Assembly (NCBI GenBank): GCA_024279135.1
Contig: JAJRRU010000036.1
Span: 1-64,000 of the forward strand
Length of the DNA: 64,000 nucleotides
Reading direction: 5' to 3'
From: Alphaproteobacteria bacterium
GTDB taxonomy: Bacteria; Pseudomonadota; Alphaproteobacteria; Rhodospirillales; Casp-alpha2
Shown here: positions 56,916-64,000 of the stretch, piece after piece
Layout of the letters: each line of letters starts with the position of its first letter
Numbering within the stretch: position 1 is the stretch's first letter
The notes under the pieces: model-generated
The model's input: only the letters and a program-made list of their open reading frames with translations
Told to the model about the DNA's origin: nothing
Databases searched by the model: none
Position numbers and translations under genes: made by a program

Positions 56916-58381
56916 TGGCGCCCTCCTTTGATGATATCGATGCCAAGTTCACGTATCTTCTTGCGCAAGGTGTTGCGATTCAAGCCCAGAATAGTTGCGG
57001 CGCGTATTTGATTGCCGCCCGTTGCTTCGAGAGTTTGTGATATCAATGGCTTTTCCACCTGACAAATAATGCGATCATAGAGGCCGGGCGCTGGCAGACG
57101 CCCCTGATGAGATTTGAAATAACGCCTCAGATGACGGGCAACAACGCTGCTCAGGTCACCATCTTCGGCGCTATCGAAGGACGGCAGGGATCGTGCCGTA
57201 TGGGAAATTTCATTTTCCACAAGGCCGGGCGAAATGACCTCCTCGACGGCCAGAATAGTCAGCCTCTGAATGAAATTTTCAAGCTCGCGTACATTGCCCG
57301 GCCACGGGTAGCGCTTCAGAACGTCTTCGGCTTGCAGCGAAAGGCTCTTGGCGGGCAGGTTTGCCTGACGTGCCTTGCGCAGGAAAAAATTAGCCAGTTC
57401 GGGTATATCATCCACCCGATCACGCAGAGGGGGAATTGCGATAGGCACCACGTTAAGGCGGAAGAACAGGTCTTCGCGAAATTTTCCATCCTGGATCAAC
57501 TGTGACAGATTATGGTGTGTGGCGGCGATGACCCGCACGTCTGATTTGATGGAGACACGGCCACCCACCGAGGAAAATTCGCCTTCCTGCAAAACCCGTA
57601 ACAACCGGGTCTGGGCATCGATGGGCATGTCGCCGATTTCATCCAGGAACAGCGTGCCCCCTTCGGCCTGGGCAAATCGTCCCTGATTGCGCTGGGTGGC
57701 ACCACTGAAAGCACCTTTTTCATAACCGAACAGCTCGCTTTCGATCAGGTCGCGGGGAATTGCCGCCATGTTCAGTGCCACAAAGGGTTTGTCGCGACGC
57801 TTGCCATAATCGTGCAGGGCACGCGCCACCAGTTCCTTGCCGGTTCCCGACTCGCCCGATATCAACACGCTCAGGTCCGTATTGAGCAAGCGGGCTATGG
57901 TGCGGTAAATATCCTGCATGGCCGCCGAACGCCCGATAATCGGTAAACTGTCATCCAGGGCGTCAAGCTCGCCAGGCTCGCCCACGCCGGGCGCGGCGAT
58001 GCTGTCAGCCAGTGCCACCTTTACCAGATTGGTCAGTTCATTAATATCGAATGGTTTTGGCAGGTATTCAAAAGCTCCCATTTCGGTTGCCTTGACAGCC
58101 GTCATCAGGGTTGTCTGGGCGCTCATGGCGATGACGCGCAAATCCGGGCGCAACGCCTTGATGCGCGGAATCATGTCCAGTCCATTGGCATCGGGCAAGA
58201 CAACATCGGTGATCACCAGGTCGCCCTGGCCCTGTTCGATATGATGCATCAGGCTGGCCCCATCGCTCAGCGGGATGACATCATAACCGGTTCGGATCAA
58301 CGCCTGGGTCACCACGGTACGAATACTGCTATCATCATCGGTGACCAGGATGATTGGCCGGTTTGACGTTGCTTGGTTCAT
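56912..58381 (-). CDS. ntrC: Nitrogen-regulation response regulator NtrC
   Basis: NtrC activates sigma54 promoters of nitrogen-scavenging genes when nitrogen is scarce. The 489-residue protein has a receiver domain with D59 ([14 protein letters not shown]), an AAA+ domain with Walker [10 protein letters not shown], the sigma54-contact loop written GAFSGA in [18 protein letters not shown], and a Fis-type DNA-binding helix-turn-helix ([21 protein letters not shown]). It is encoded between ntrB and ntrY with 4-base overlaps on both sides. Confidence 0.96.
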   Translation of the reverse strand: MNQATSNRPIILVTDDDSSIRTVVTQALIRTGYDVIPLSDGASLMHHIEQGQGDLVITDVVLPDANGLDMIPRIKALRPDLRVIAMSAQTTLMTAVKATEMGAFEYLPKPFDINELTNLVKVALADSIAAPGVGEPGELDALDDSLPIIGRSAAMQDIYRTIARLLNTDLSVLISGESGTGKELVARALHDYGKRRDKPFVALNMAAIPRDLIESELFGYEKGAFSGATQRNQGRFAQAEGGTLFLDEIGDMPIDAQTRLLRVLQEGEFSSVGGRVSIKSDVRVIAATHHNLSQLIQDGKFREDLFFRLNVVPIAIPPLRDRVDDIPELANFFLRKARQANLPAKSLSLQAEDVLKRYPWPGNVRELENFIQRLTILAVEEVISPGLVENEISHTARSLPSFDSAEDGDLSSVVARHLRRYFKSHQGRLPAPGLYDRIICQVEKPLISQTLEATGGNQIRAATILGLNRNTLRKKIRELGIDIIKGGRQ

Positions 58382-59574
58382 GATACGGGGGCCGTGGTAT
58401 CAATGTTAATGGGCAACAGTACCCGAAAAACGGTTTTGCCCGGCTGGCTGTCAAAGTCGATCATGCCACCATGGTCGGCTATAATCTTGGCACTCAGCGG
58501 CAGCCCCAGACCGCTACCGTGGGGCTTGGTGGTGATAAATGGCTCGAACAGGTATTCCTGTAGTTCTTCGGGAATTCCGGGGCCTTCATCCACAACCTCT
58601 ACCACCAGGGGTAAGTTACGCGGTCTCTGGTCATCGGACAGGGTAAAACGAACGCCGGGCCGGTAAGCCGTGGACAGGGTGATGCGGTGTATTTTGGTGT
58701 CGCTGGAATTGTTACTGGAATTGTCACCGGACTCATGGCTGGCTTCACAGGCATTCTTGACCAGATTAAGAAACACCTGGATCAACTGGTCCTGATCACC
58801 GGTAACTGGCGGTAATGAGGGATCGTAAAGGTTTGTAAAGGTTACATCTCTGGCGAAACCGTTTTGTGCGATTTGCTGGACACGGTCCAGGACTTTATGA
58901 ATATTAACTGAATTCAGGTTTATTTCTTCGTTCTGCGAGCCGCCGCCCATTTTGTCCACCAGGTCACAAATGCGGTCAACTTCGTTGCGTATCAGGCTGG
59001 TCAACAGACGGTCCGGCTCGCTGGCATTTTCTTCGAGCAACTGGGACGCCCCGCGAATTCCCGACAAAGGGTTCTTGATTTCGTGGGCCAGCACCGAGGC
59101 CATACCGGTGATAGAGCGTGCCGCCCCCAGATAACCGAGCCGACGGCCAATTTTCTGCGACAGGGTCCGCTCGTGCAGGTGCAAGACCACGCAAGTCTGG
59201 CCATTGTCGCCCTGATCGGCGCTCTGGTCACGCACCGGGGTGGCGGTCACGTCGACGACGGTATTTGCTTTGCGCACGGGGTCGATAATGCGCAAGGCAC
59301 TTTCGGTAATGCTGGAATTGATCGCCAGTGCCCGCTTGGCAAGATTTTCGAGACCGGTCGTTCCGGGAACATTGTGGGCCAGGCGCTGACCGCTCAGACT
59401 GGACAGGCTCTTGGCGAATAATTGTTCCGCCGCGCTGTTGATGGTGAGCACGTTTGCCTGTGCATCGAGCACGATAATCGAGTCTTCGAGCACGTTGAAT
59501 ACGGCACTCAGATCCAGTGTATACGGTGTTACGGAGCAGACAGGCATCATCTTGTGTACCGTTTTGACCATCAA
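58378..59574 (-). CDS. ntrB: Nitrogen-regulation histidine kinase NtrB
   Basis: NtrB phosphorylates NtrC under nitrogen limitation and dephosphorylates it when PII proteins bind. The 398-residue cytosolic kinase has a PAS domain (residues ~22-120, [19 protein letters not shown]), the phospho-acceptor H164 in [23 protein letters not shown], and an ATPase domain ([44 protein letters not shown]). No membrane segment. A Ser/Asn-rich insertion ([11 protein letters not shown]) interrupts the ATPase domain. It overlaps dusB and ntrC by 4 bases each. Confidence 0.95.
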   Translation of the reverse strand: MMVKTVHKMMPVCSVTPYTLDLSAVFNVLEDSIIVLDAQANVLTINSAAEQLFAKSLSSLSGQRLAHNVPGTTGLENLAKRALAINSSITESALRIIDPVRKANTVVDVTATPVRDQSADQGDNGQTCVVLHLHERTLSQKIGRRLGYLGAARSITGMASVLAHEIKNPLSGIRGASQLLEENASEPDRLLTSLIRNEVDRICDLVDKMGGGSQNEEINLNSVNIHKVLDRVQQIAQNGFARDVTFTNLYDPSLPPVTGDQDQLIQVFLNLVKNACEASHESGDNSSNNSSDTKIHRITLSTAYRPGVRFTLSDDQRPRNLPLVVEVVDEGPGIPEELQEYLFEPFITTKPHGSGLGLPLSAKIIADHGGMIDFDSQPGKTVFRVLLPINIDTTAPVS

Positions 59575-60557
59575 GCAGCCATGCGTTCGATCAGGGGGGT
59601 ATAGAATTCCCGGATCAATGTCATGACCTTCTGTCCGTCGGTTTCCTGGTTAATGGCCGATCTGTATTCGCAGGCACCAAACAGCCCCTTGGAATACCAG
59701 CCTAAATGTTTGCGGGCGATCTTGACGCCCTGTTCGCCGTAAAAATCCAGCATGGATTGATAATGGCGTAAAATACAATCCAGTTGGGTGCTCATGTCCG
59801 GATCGGGCAAGGCAGTGCCGGTGCTCAGGTAATGATCGATCTGATTGATCAGCCAGGGCCGCCCATAAGTGCCGCGACCGATTAACAGGCCATCGGCGTT
59901 CGATCGTTTCAGGCATTCTTTAGCAGTCTCTATACTGGTTATGTCGCCATTGGCGAACACCGGTATGGAAACTGCATCTTTTACGGTGGCGATGAAATCC
60001 CAGTCTGCCGAGCCTTTATAGAACTGGCAGCGTGTCCGGCCATGTACGGCCAGCGCCATGACGCCACAGTCCTCGGCTATTTTCGCCAGTTCGGGCGCGT
60101 TGCGGGTCTCATGGTCCCATCCGGTGCGCATTTTCAGGGTAACCGGGATGCTGACCGCACCGACAACGGCCTTGATCAGGGATTTGGCATGATCCAGATC
60201 ACGCATCAAAGCCGATCCGGACTGGCCATTGACGACCTTTTTGGCTGGGCACCCCATGTTGATATCGATGATCGCCGCACCGCGCTGTTCGTTCAAGCGC
60301 GCTGCTTGCGCCATAATATCGGCCTGATAACCGGCAATTTGTACGGACATGGGCTGTTCTTCGCGACAGCACGACGACATTTTCAGGGTCTTGCGGGCAG
60401 CATAAACCATGGCCAGGCTGGCAATCATCTCGGAAACCACCAGCCCCACACCGAAGCTTTTAACCAGCCGACGAAAGGGCATGTCGGTGACCCCGGCCAT
60501 GGGGGCCAGCACGATATTGCTGTCCAGTGTTACGCTGCCAATGGAAATCGCCGTCAT
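59571..60557 (-). CDS. dusB: tRNA-dihydrouridine synthase DusB
   Basis: DusB uses FMN and NADPH to reduce uridines in tRNA. The 328-residue protein has the FMN-binding opening LAPMAGVTDMPFRRLVKSFG, the catalytic cysteine in INMGCPAKKVVNGQSGSALMR, the LKMRTGWD and HGRTRCQFYKGSADW loops, and the C-terminal KHLGWYSKGL. It is the first gene of the dusB-ntrBC-ntrYX operon, in the same position as nifR3 of other alphaproteobacteria. Confidence 0.95.
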   Translation of the reverse strand: MTAISIGSVTLDSNIVLAPMAGVTDMPFRRLVKSFGVGLVVSEMIASLAMVYAARKTLKMSSCCREEQPMSVQIAGYQADIMAQAARLNEQRGAAIIDINMGCPAKKVVNGQSGSALMRDLDHAKSLIKAVVGAVSIPVTLKMRTGWDHETRNAPELAKIAEDCGVMALAVHGRTRCQFYKGSADWDFIATVKDAVSIPVFANGDITSIETAKECLKRSNADGLLIGRGTYGRPWLINQIDHYLSTGTALPDPDMSTQLDCILRHYQSMLDFYGEQGVKIARKHLGWYSKGLFGACEYRSAINQETDGQKVMTLIREFYTPLIERMAA

Positions 60558-60674
60558 GGGGATTGTGTGCTTTCATCATCTGCAAATGGCAAAATGGGGA
60601 TATGCCATTAATAATGCCTGATTTTTAGGCATATATGGACCAAAAAGCAATCTATTGTGTGATAAAAATGTAAC

Positions 60675-61478
60675 TCAGGGCGATGTCATCAACACATCGG
60701 TGACAAATTTAACTCCGGGGTAGGCCAGACTGAGCAACAGATAAGCCGCCAGGATCAACCGGGCGGCCTGTCGCCCGCGAACCCCGCTCTTGCGGTGCAT
60801 CACCAGCAAAACGCCGATGATGGCAAAGGCCAGCAAGGCCAGAATGGTCTTGTGATCAAAATGCAAGAGCCAGCCATCATTGGCAAAGGACGCCGCCATG
60901 CCGGTTATCAGCCCCAGACCCAGTACTATTCCCCCTATACTCAACAGTCTGATTTGCAGGGCGTCACAATCGGCCATGGAAGGCAGGCGTCCGGTAAAAG
61001 CCGTTGAGGTCTTGTTCTTCAGGGCACGTTCGCGCAACAAACCCGCCAGTGCCGCACATGCCCCGGTGGTGACCACGCCGTAGGTTATGACAGAAACCAG
61101 GACATGGAATATAACCCAGGGGCTGGTGATGCTCACGCCGCCCCCTGCCCCGGCATTTTCCCAGACCGCCGCGATCAGGGCCAGCAAGGCCATATAAGGC
61201 ATGATAATCGGTGCCAGTTTCCAGCCTTGGCTGGTTAATACTGCAACCGCCCCGTAACAGATCAGCGTAAAGCTTATGGTAATCCACAGGGCGTTGGAAA
61301 AGTCGCTGCGCCATACGCCATGGGAATGCATGATCACCCAGATCACAGGGCCGACCACTGCCACCACAAGGGTCGTCCAGAACAGGGCCGTGCGGCCGTT
61401 CTTGCCGCTCAGTGCCAGTATGGTGGCCGGTATCAAAGACAGAAAAGCAATGAAGCCGTTCAGGAAATTTCCACTCAT
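60675..61478 (-). CDS. CcsA/CcmC-like (cytochrome c assembly family) membrane protein
   Basis: The 267-residue protein has eight predicted membrane helices and conserved histidines at helix ends (MHSHGVW, WVIFHVLVSVITYG, HFDHKTILALLAF). This matches YpjD/CcsA-related inner-membrane proteins, but the WWD haem-handling loop of true CcsA/CcmC is not evident. Related YpjD/CorE proteins have been linked to metal transport or cytochrome assembly. The role here is unknown. Encoded upstream of dusB (117-base gap) and divergent from ispDF, with the 132-base region between them holding both promoters. Confidence 0.78.
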   Translation of the reverse strand: MSGNFLNGFIAFLSLIPATILALSGKNGRTALFWTTLVVAVVGPVIWVIMHSHGVWRSDFSNALWITISFTLICYGAVAVLTSQGWKLAPIIMPYMALLALIAAVWENAGAGGGVSITSPWVIFHVLVSVITYGVVTTGACAALAGLLRERALKNKTSTAFTGRLPSMADCDALQIRLLSIGGIVLGLGLITGMAASFANDGWLLHFDHKTILALLAFAIIGVLLVMHRKSGVRGRQAARLILAAYLLLSLAYPGVKFVTDVLMTSP

Positions 61479-61610
61479 AGGTTGGTCTGCCTCGTCCGTG
61501 TTCTGCTAAAGTATATTAAGATTAGTCCCGAAAATTGCTTTAGCAAGTATTGCTATACAGCAAAGACCTTTTAACATGCTACAAAATCTTGGAAACAGGT
61601 TAAACGATCT

Positions 61611-62813
61611 ATGACTTGTATTGTAATTGTGGTCGGTGCCGGGCGGGGATCTCGCGCCGGAGAGGGATTGCCCAAACAGTACCGTACAATCGGTGGTGAG
61701 ACCATCGTGCGCCGTTGCCTGAAGGCTTTTCTTGCCCATCCGGATGTATCGGCGGTCTGTCCGGTCATTCACAGTGACGATCGGGACTTGTTCACCCAGT
61801 CCGCATCCGGGCTGGATGTGTTGCCGGTTGTCCTGGGTGGAGATACGAGACAATCTTCTGTATTCAATGGGTTATCGGCAATTGCTCACCTGGAACCTGA
61901 CTATGTATTGATCCACGATGCGGCCCGGCCATTTGTTTCCCAGACCATGATCAGCGCGGTTATCGGAGCCCTAAATGACTATCCCGGCGCGATCCCTGCC
62001 CTGCGGGTCGTCGATACTTTGAAAAGCTCGCGCACCGGTGACAACCAGCGTTTGATAGACACCACACGCTCGCGCGACGGCTTGTGGCGGGCCCAGACCC
62101 CCCAGGGCTTCCGTTATGGCGATATCATGAGTGCCCATGAACAATGCGCGTCTGAGCCCGGTCACAGTAATAAACACAGTGATGATGCTTCTATAGCCGA
62201 ATCCTGCGGTCTGGACGTGGTCATGGTCGATGGCGATGAACGGAATATCAAGTTGACCACGCCGGCTGATTTTGAGCGCGCCGAAACTTTGTTTGGCCAG
62301 CTTGAAATCCAGCGTGAATCCCAGCGTGAAACCCGGACCGGCATGGGGTTTGATGTCCACCGGTTCTGCCCGGGTGACCATGTCATCCTGTGCGGTGTGG
62401 ACATCCCCCATGATCAGAGCCTGGCGGGACATTCAGACGCCGATGTGGCCATGCACGCCCTGTGTGATGCGCTCTATGGCTGTATAGGCGGCGGCGATAT
62501 CGGTGCGCACTTCCCGCCCGATCAGGAAAAATGGCGCGGGGTCGCCTCAAAGGTATTTCTGCTCCATGCCGCACAACAGGTATTGGATGCGGGCGGCACC
62601 ATCAGCAATCTGGACCTGACCATCATTTGCGAACGGCCGAAGATCGGCCCCCACCGAGAGGCCATGCAGGGCGCACTGGCCGCTATTCTGGGTCTGGATG
62701 CCAGCCGGATCAATATCAAGGCTACCACTACCGAACGGCTGGGTTTTACCGGTCGGGCGGAAGGCATCGCCGCGCAAGCCATCGCCACGATATCATTGCC
62801 GCTTGGTGATTAA
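61611..62813 (+). CDS. ispDF: Bifunctional IspDF (MEP-pathway cytidylyltransferase / cyclodiphosphate synthase)
   Basis: The 400-residue fusion catalyses two non-consecutive steps of isoprenoid synthesis. Residues 1-~225 are IspD (2-C-methyl-D-erythritol 4-phosphate cytidylyltransferase) with VVVGAGRGSRAGEGLPKQY, VLIHDAARPFV and AQTPQGFRY. Residues ~240-400 are IspF (MECDP synthase) with RTGMGFDVHRFCPGDHV, the metal motif HSDADVAMHALCDALYG and IKATTTERLGFTGR. The short linker is Gln/Arg/Glu-rich (EIQRESQRETR). Fused ispDF is standard in alphaproteobacteria. Confidence 0.97.
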   Translation: MTCIVIVVGAGRGSRAGEGLPKQYRTIGGETIVRRCLKAFLAHPDVSAVCPVIHSDDRDLFTQSASGLDVLPVVLGGDTRQSSVFNGLSAIAHLEPDYVLIHDAARPFVSQTMISAVIGALNDYPGAIPALRVVDTLKSSRTGDNQRLIDTTRSRDGLWRAQTPQGFRYGDIMSAHEQCASEPGHSNKHSDDASIAESCGLDVVMVDGDERNIKLTTPADFERAETLFGQLEIQRESQRETRTGMGFDVHRFCPGDHVILCGVDIPHDQSLAGHSDADVAMHALCDALYGCIGGGDIGAHFPPDQEKWRGVASKVFLLHAAQQVLDAGGTISNLDLTIICERPKIGPHREAMQGALAAILGLDASRINIKATTTERLGFTGRAEGIAAQAIATISLPLGD

Positions 62814-62869
62814 GCGGCTTTCGGGTAGGATGTCGTTTCTGGTTTACCGCGCTACAGGAGACGGAGCTT

Positions 62870-63166
62870 TTGAGAAACAACGAAAACCGCGTTCATATCC
62901 TGCCCGTGACCAATCGACGGATTTCTCGCAAACGCAATAAACGCTCACCGACGGATACCCAGCGGCGTTGGTTATCGTGCGGTGTGAACCAGGCTGGCGG
63001 AAAGCTGCCGTTGTTTGATGATCAGGGCCAGCGCTTTAACGAAAAGACCATACGCAGTTGCCTGACCAAGGGCTGGGCCGAACCATGGTTTGAAAATCCC
63101 CTCATGCCGGACTGGCTGGTTTGCCGCCTGACCGAGGCCGGACGTCTGGCGCTGGTATCGGAATAA
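62870..63166 (+). CDS. Small hypothetical protein, TTG start
   Basis: The 98-residue protein begins at a TTG behind AGGAGACGGAG, a good ribosome binding site. The N-terminus is basic (RRISRKRNKR), followed by TDTQRRWLSCGVNQAGGKLPLFDDQGQRFNEKTIRSCLTKGWAEPWFENPLMPDWLVCRLTEAGRLALVSE, which looks like a compact winged-helix-like domain with conserved tryptophans. No known family was recognised. It follows ispDF by 56 bases and may be co-transcribed with it. Confidence 0.6.
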   Translation: MRNNENRVHILPVTNRRISRKRNKRSPTDTQRRWLSCGVNQAGGKLPLFDDQGQRFNEKTIRSCLTKGWAEPWFENPLMPDWLVCRLTEAGRLALVSE

Positions 63167-63246
63167 TCGTGTAACTGCAAATGAAGTTGACTGTTACGTC
63201 AACGATTCGTTTCACCTTCATTACAAATTAAAGATTGTGCCGTGCT

Positions 63247-63573
63247 GTGTCTGATGAGCAGATCAAAGTCGAGATGAAAGACCAGAAAAAAGTCGAGTCC
63301 AAGGTATTGGCCATATGTGTCAATCGCCGCTACAGCGACAAACCGTCGTGTGGCGGGCGCGGCAGTATCAAAATCGCCGACGCGCTAGAGGCTGGTATTT
63401 CCGAGCGCAAGCTGAATATCAAGGTGGATCGCATAATCTGTTTTGGCATGTGCACCCAAGGCCCCAGTATGCGACTGGTCCCCAACGGGGATTTCTTTCG
63501 CCAGATGAAGCTGGAAGACGTGCCGAAATTGCTCGACCAACTGGCCGAGGCCGACAAAACAGTACCCGATTGA
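63247..63573 (+). CDS. Thioredoxin-like (2Fe-2S) ferredoxin-domain protein
   Basis: The ~108-residue protein has four cysteines in the thioredoxin-like ferredoxin pattern: C in LAICVNRR, C in KPSCGGRGS, and CFGMC in RIICFGMCTQGPSMRLVPNGDFF. These would ligate one 2Fe-2S cluster. The fold carries electrons or acts as a redox sensor in other proteins. Partners are unknown. The start is uncertain: GTG 63247 (SDEQIKVEM) is used here, with TTG 63235 and ATG 63274 also in frame, and none has a strong ribosome binding site. Lies 7 bases before tRNA-Pro on the opposite strand. Confidence 0.78.
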   Translation: MSDEQIKVEMKDQKKVESKVLAICVNRRYSDKPSCGGRGSIKIADALEAGISERKLNIKVDRIICFGMCTQGPSMRLVPNGDFFRQMKLEDVPKLLDQLAEADKTVPD

Positions 63574-63579
63574 GTGTAT

Positions 63580-63656
63580 TGGTCGGAGCGGCGGGATTCG
63601 AACCCACGACCCCTTGTCCCCCAGACAAGTGCGCTACCAGGCTGCGCCACGCTCCG
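63580..63656 (-). tRNA. tRNA-Pro (anticodon GGG)
   Basis: A 77-base cloverleaf on the minus strand: acceptor arms CGGAGCG/CGCTCCG pair fully, the anticodon stem CTTGT/ACAAG encloses a 7-base loop CTGGGGG giving GGG, and the T-arm carries GGTTCGAATCC. CCA is encoded at the 3' end after discriminator A (63583). It reads CCC and CCU proline codons. Confidence 0.95.
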
Positions 63657-63827
63657 TACCGCAGTTTTCTTAGGGTTATCTGCCCTTTTTAGCAAGCCCC
63701 AAAAAGCACATATCTTTAATTTTTGTAAATTTCGAGAAGAATCCTGATGTGGAAACGCTTCATTATTGGGAGGCTCTGCTAGTAACACCGCCTGATCAAT
63801 CGTCCGGTTCTGATAGGGGGCAAGCTG

Positions 63828-64000
63828 ATGTTGAATGGGCAAGTCACACTCGAATACGTTCACATGATGAAAACAGTACTGACAGGGCGACATATCCTAT
63901 TCAATGAGTGGAAACGCCTTCGTTGCTCTATCAAAACCCCAACCCCCGAAAACACCAGCAATCCTGCGGGTGACAACGCGAAAGAGTCCATAACGCCTAT
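63828..64000 (+). CDS. Start of an unidentified ORF running off the window
   Basis: An ATG at 63828, 7 bases after AGGGGG, opens 57 codons with no stop to the end of the window (MLNGQVTLEYVHMMKTVLTG..., later CSIKTPTPENTSNPAGDN). The visible part is basic then Pro/Asn-rich, without a known motif. The strong ribosome binding site favours a gene. The short view and missing 3' end leave it uncertain. Confidence 0.4.
   Translation, partial: MLNGQVTLEYVHMMKTVLTGRHILFNEWKRLRCSIKTPTPENTSNPAGDNAKESITP

Noticed and set aside
63330-63893. 187-residue minus-strand frame running through tRNA-Pro
   Set aside because: It contains the whole tRNA gene and overlaps the 2Fe-2S protein gene, so it is not coding.

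Overview
The window reads as chromosome of a free-living Gram-negative alphaproteobacterium, probably from the Rhodospirillales in the broad sense. The evidence is the gene order dusB-ntrB-ntrC-ntrY-ntrX-trkA-...-hfq-hflX, a fused ispDF, the aroQ-accB-accC-aat-DUF2155-NDUFA12 block, miaA next to ilvI-ilvH-ilvC, hflK-hflC-DUF2065-degP, and a B12-dependent ribonucleotide reductase. The genus cannot be fixed from the sequence alone. Most of the window is ordinary, tightly packed core genome with many 4-base gene overlaps.

Layout. 1-2 kb: the 3' end of a large RTX-type secreted protein and a TSUP permease. 2-6.5 kb: branched-chain amino acid synthesis (ilvI-ilvH-ilvC) and miaA. 6.6-9.2 kb: a stand-alone TrpB2-type synthase and a DUF1015 protein. 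9.3-14.3 kb: the membrane proteostasis set (hflK, hflC, DUF2065, degP), then Mrp. 14.3-19.9 kb: a mixed set (MFS carrier, GlxA-type regulator, MsrB, CaiB/BaiF CoA transferase, class III alcohol dehydrogenase). 19.9-26.4 kb: a four-gene minus-strand operon encoding a nitrilase-family amidohydrolase, a large Orn/Lys/Arg decarboxylase, an ATP-grasp ligase with a histone H1-like basic tail, and a C45 Ntn acyltransferase. This is my best candidate for an undescribed pathway. 26.5-29.7 kb: a VOC protein, small proteins, a DUF302 protein and a YeeE/YedE sulfur transporter. 29.9-32.7 kb: an RhlE-like helicase with a repetitive basic tail and a ThiS-ThiG fusion. 32.9-36.9 kb: aroQ, accBC, aat, DUF2155, NDUFA12. 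37-41.2 kb: possible NrdR boxes, a small ORF and nrdJ. 41.4-42.6 kb: a receiver domain fused to a metallo-beta-lactamase fold.

42.6-47.3 kb is the accessory part. Two decayed IS630-family elements in the same orientation flank a secreted sensor-like protein and a chemoreceptor that ends in a PilZ-like domain. 47.3-61.5 kb returns to core genes: a dCMP deaminase-like protein, RidA, then the long minus-strand operon dusB-ntrBC-ntrYX-trkA-dat-HAD-hfq-hflX, which links nitrogen signalling, K+ uptake and RNA regulation, and a CcsA-like membrane protein. 61.6-64 kb: ispDF, two small proteins (one a thioredoxin-fold 2Fe-2S protein), tRNA-Pro(GGG), and the start of an ORF that runs off the window.
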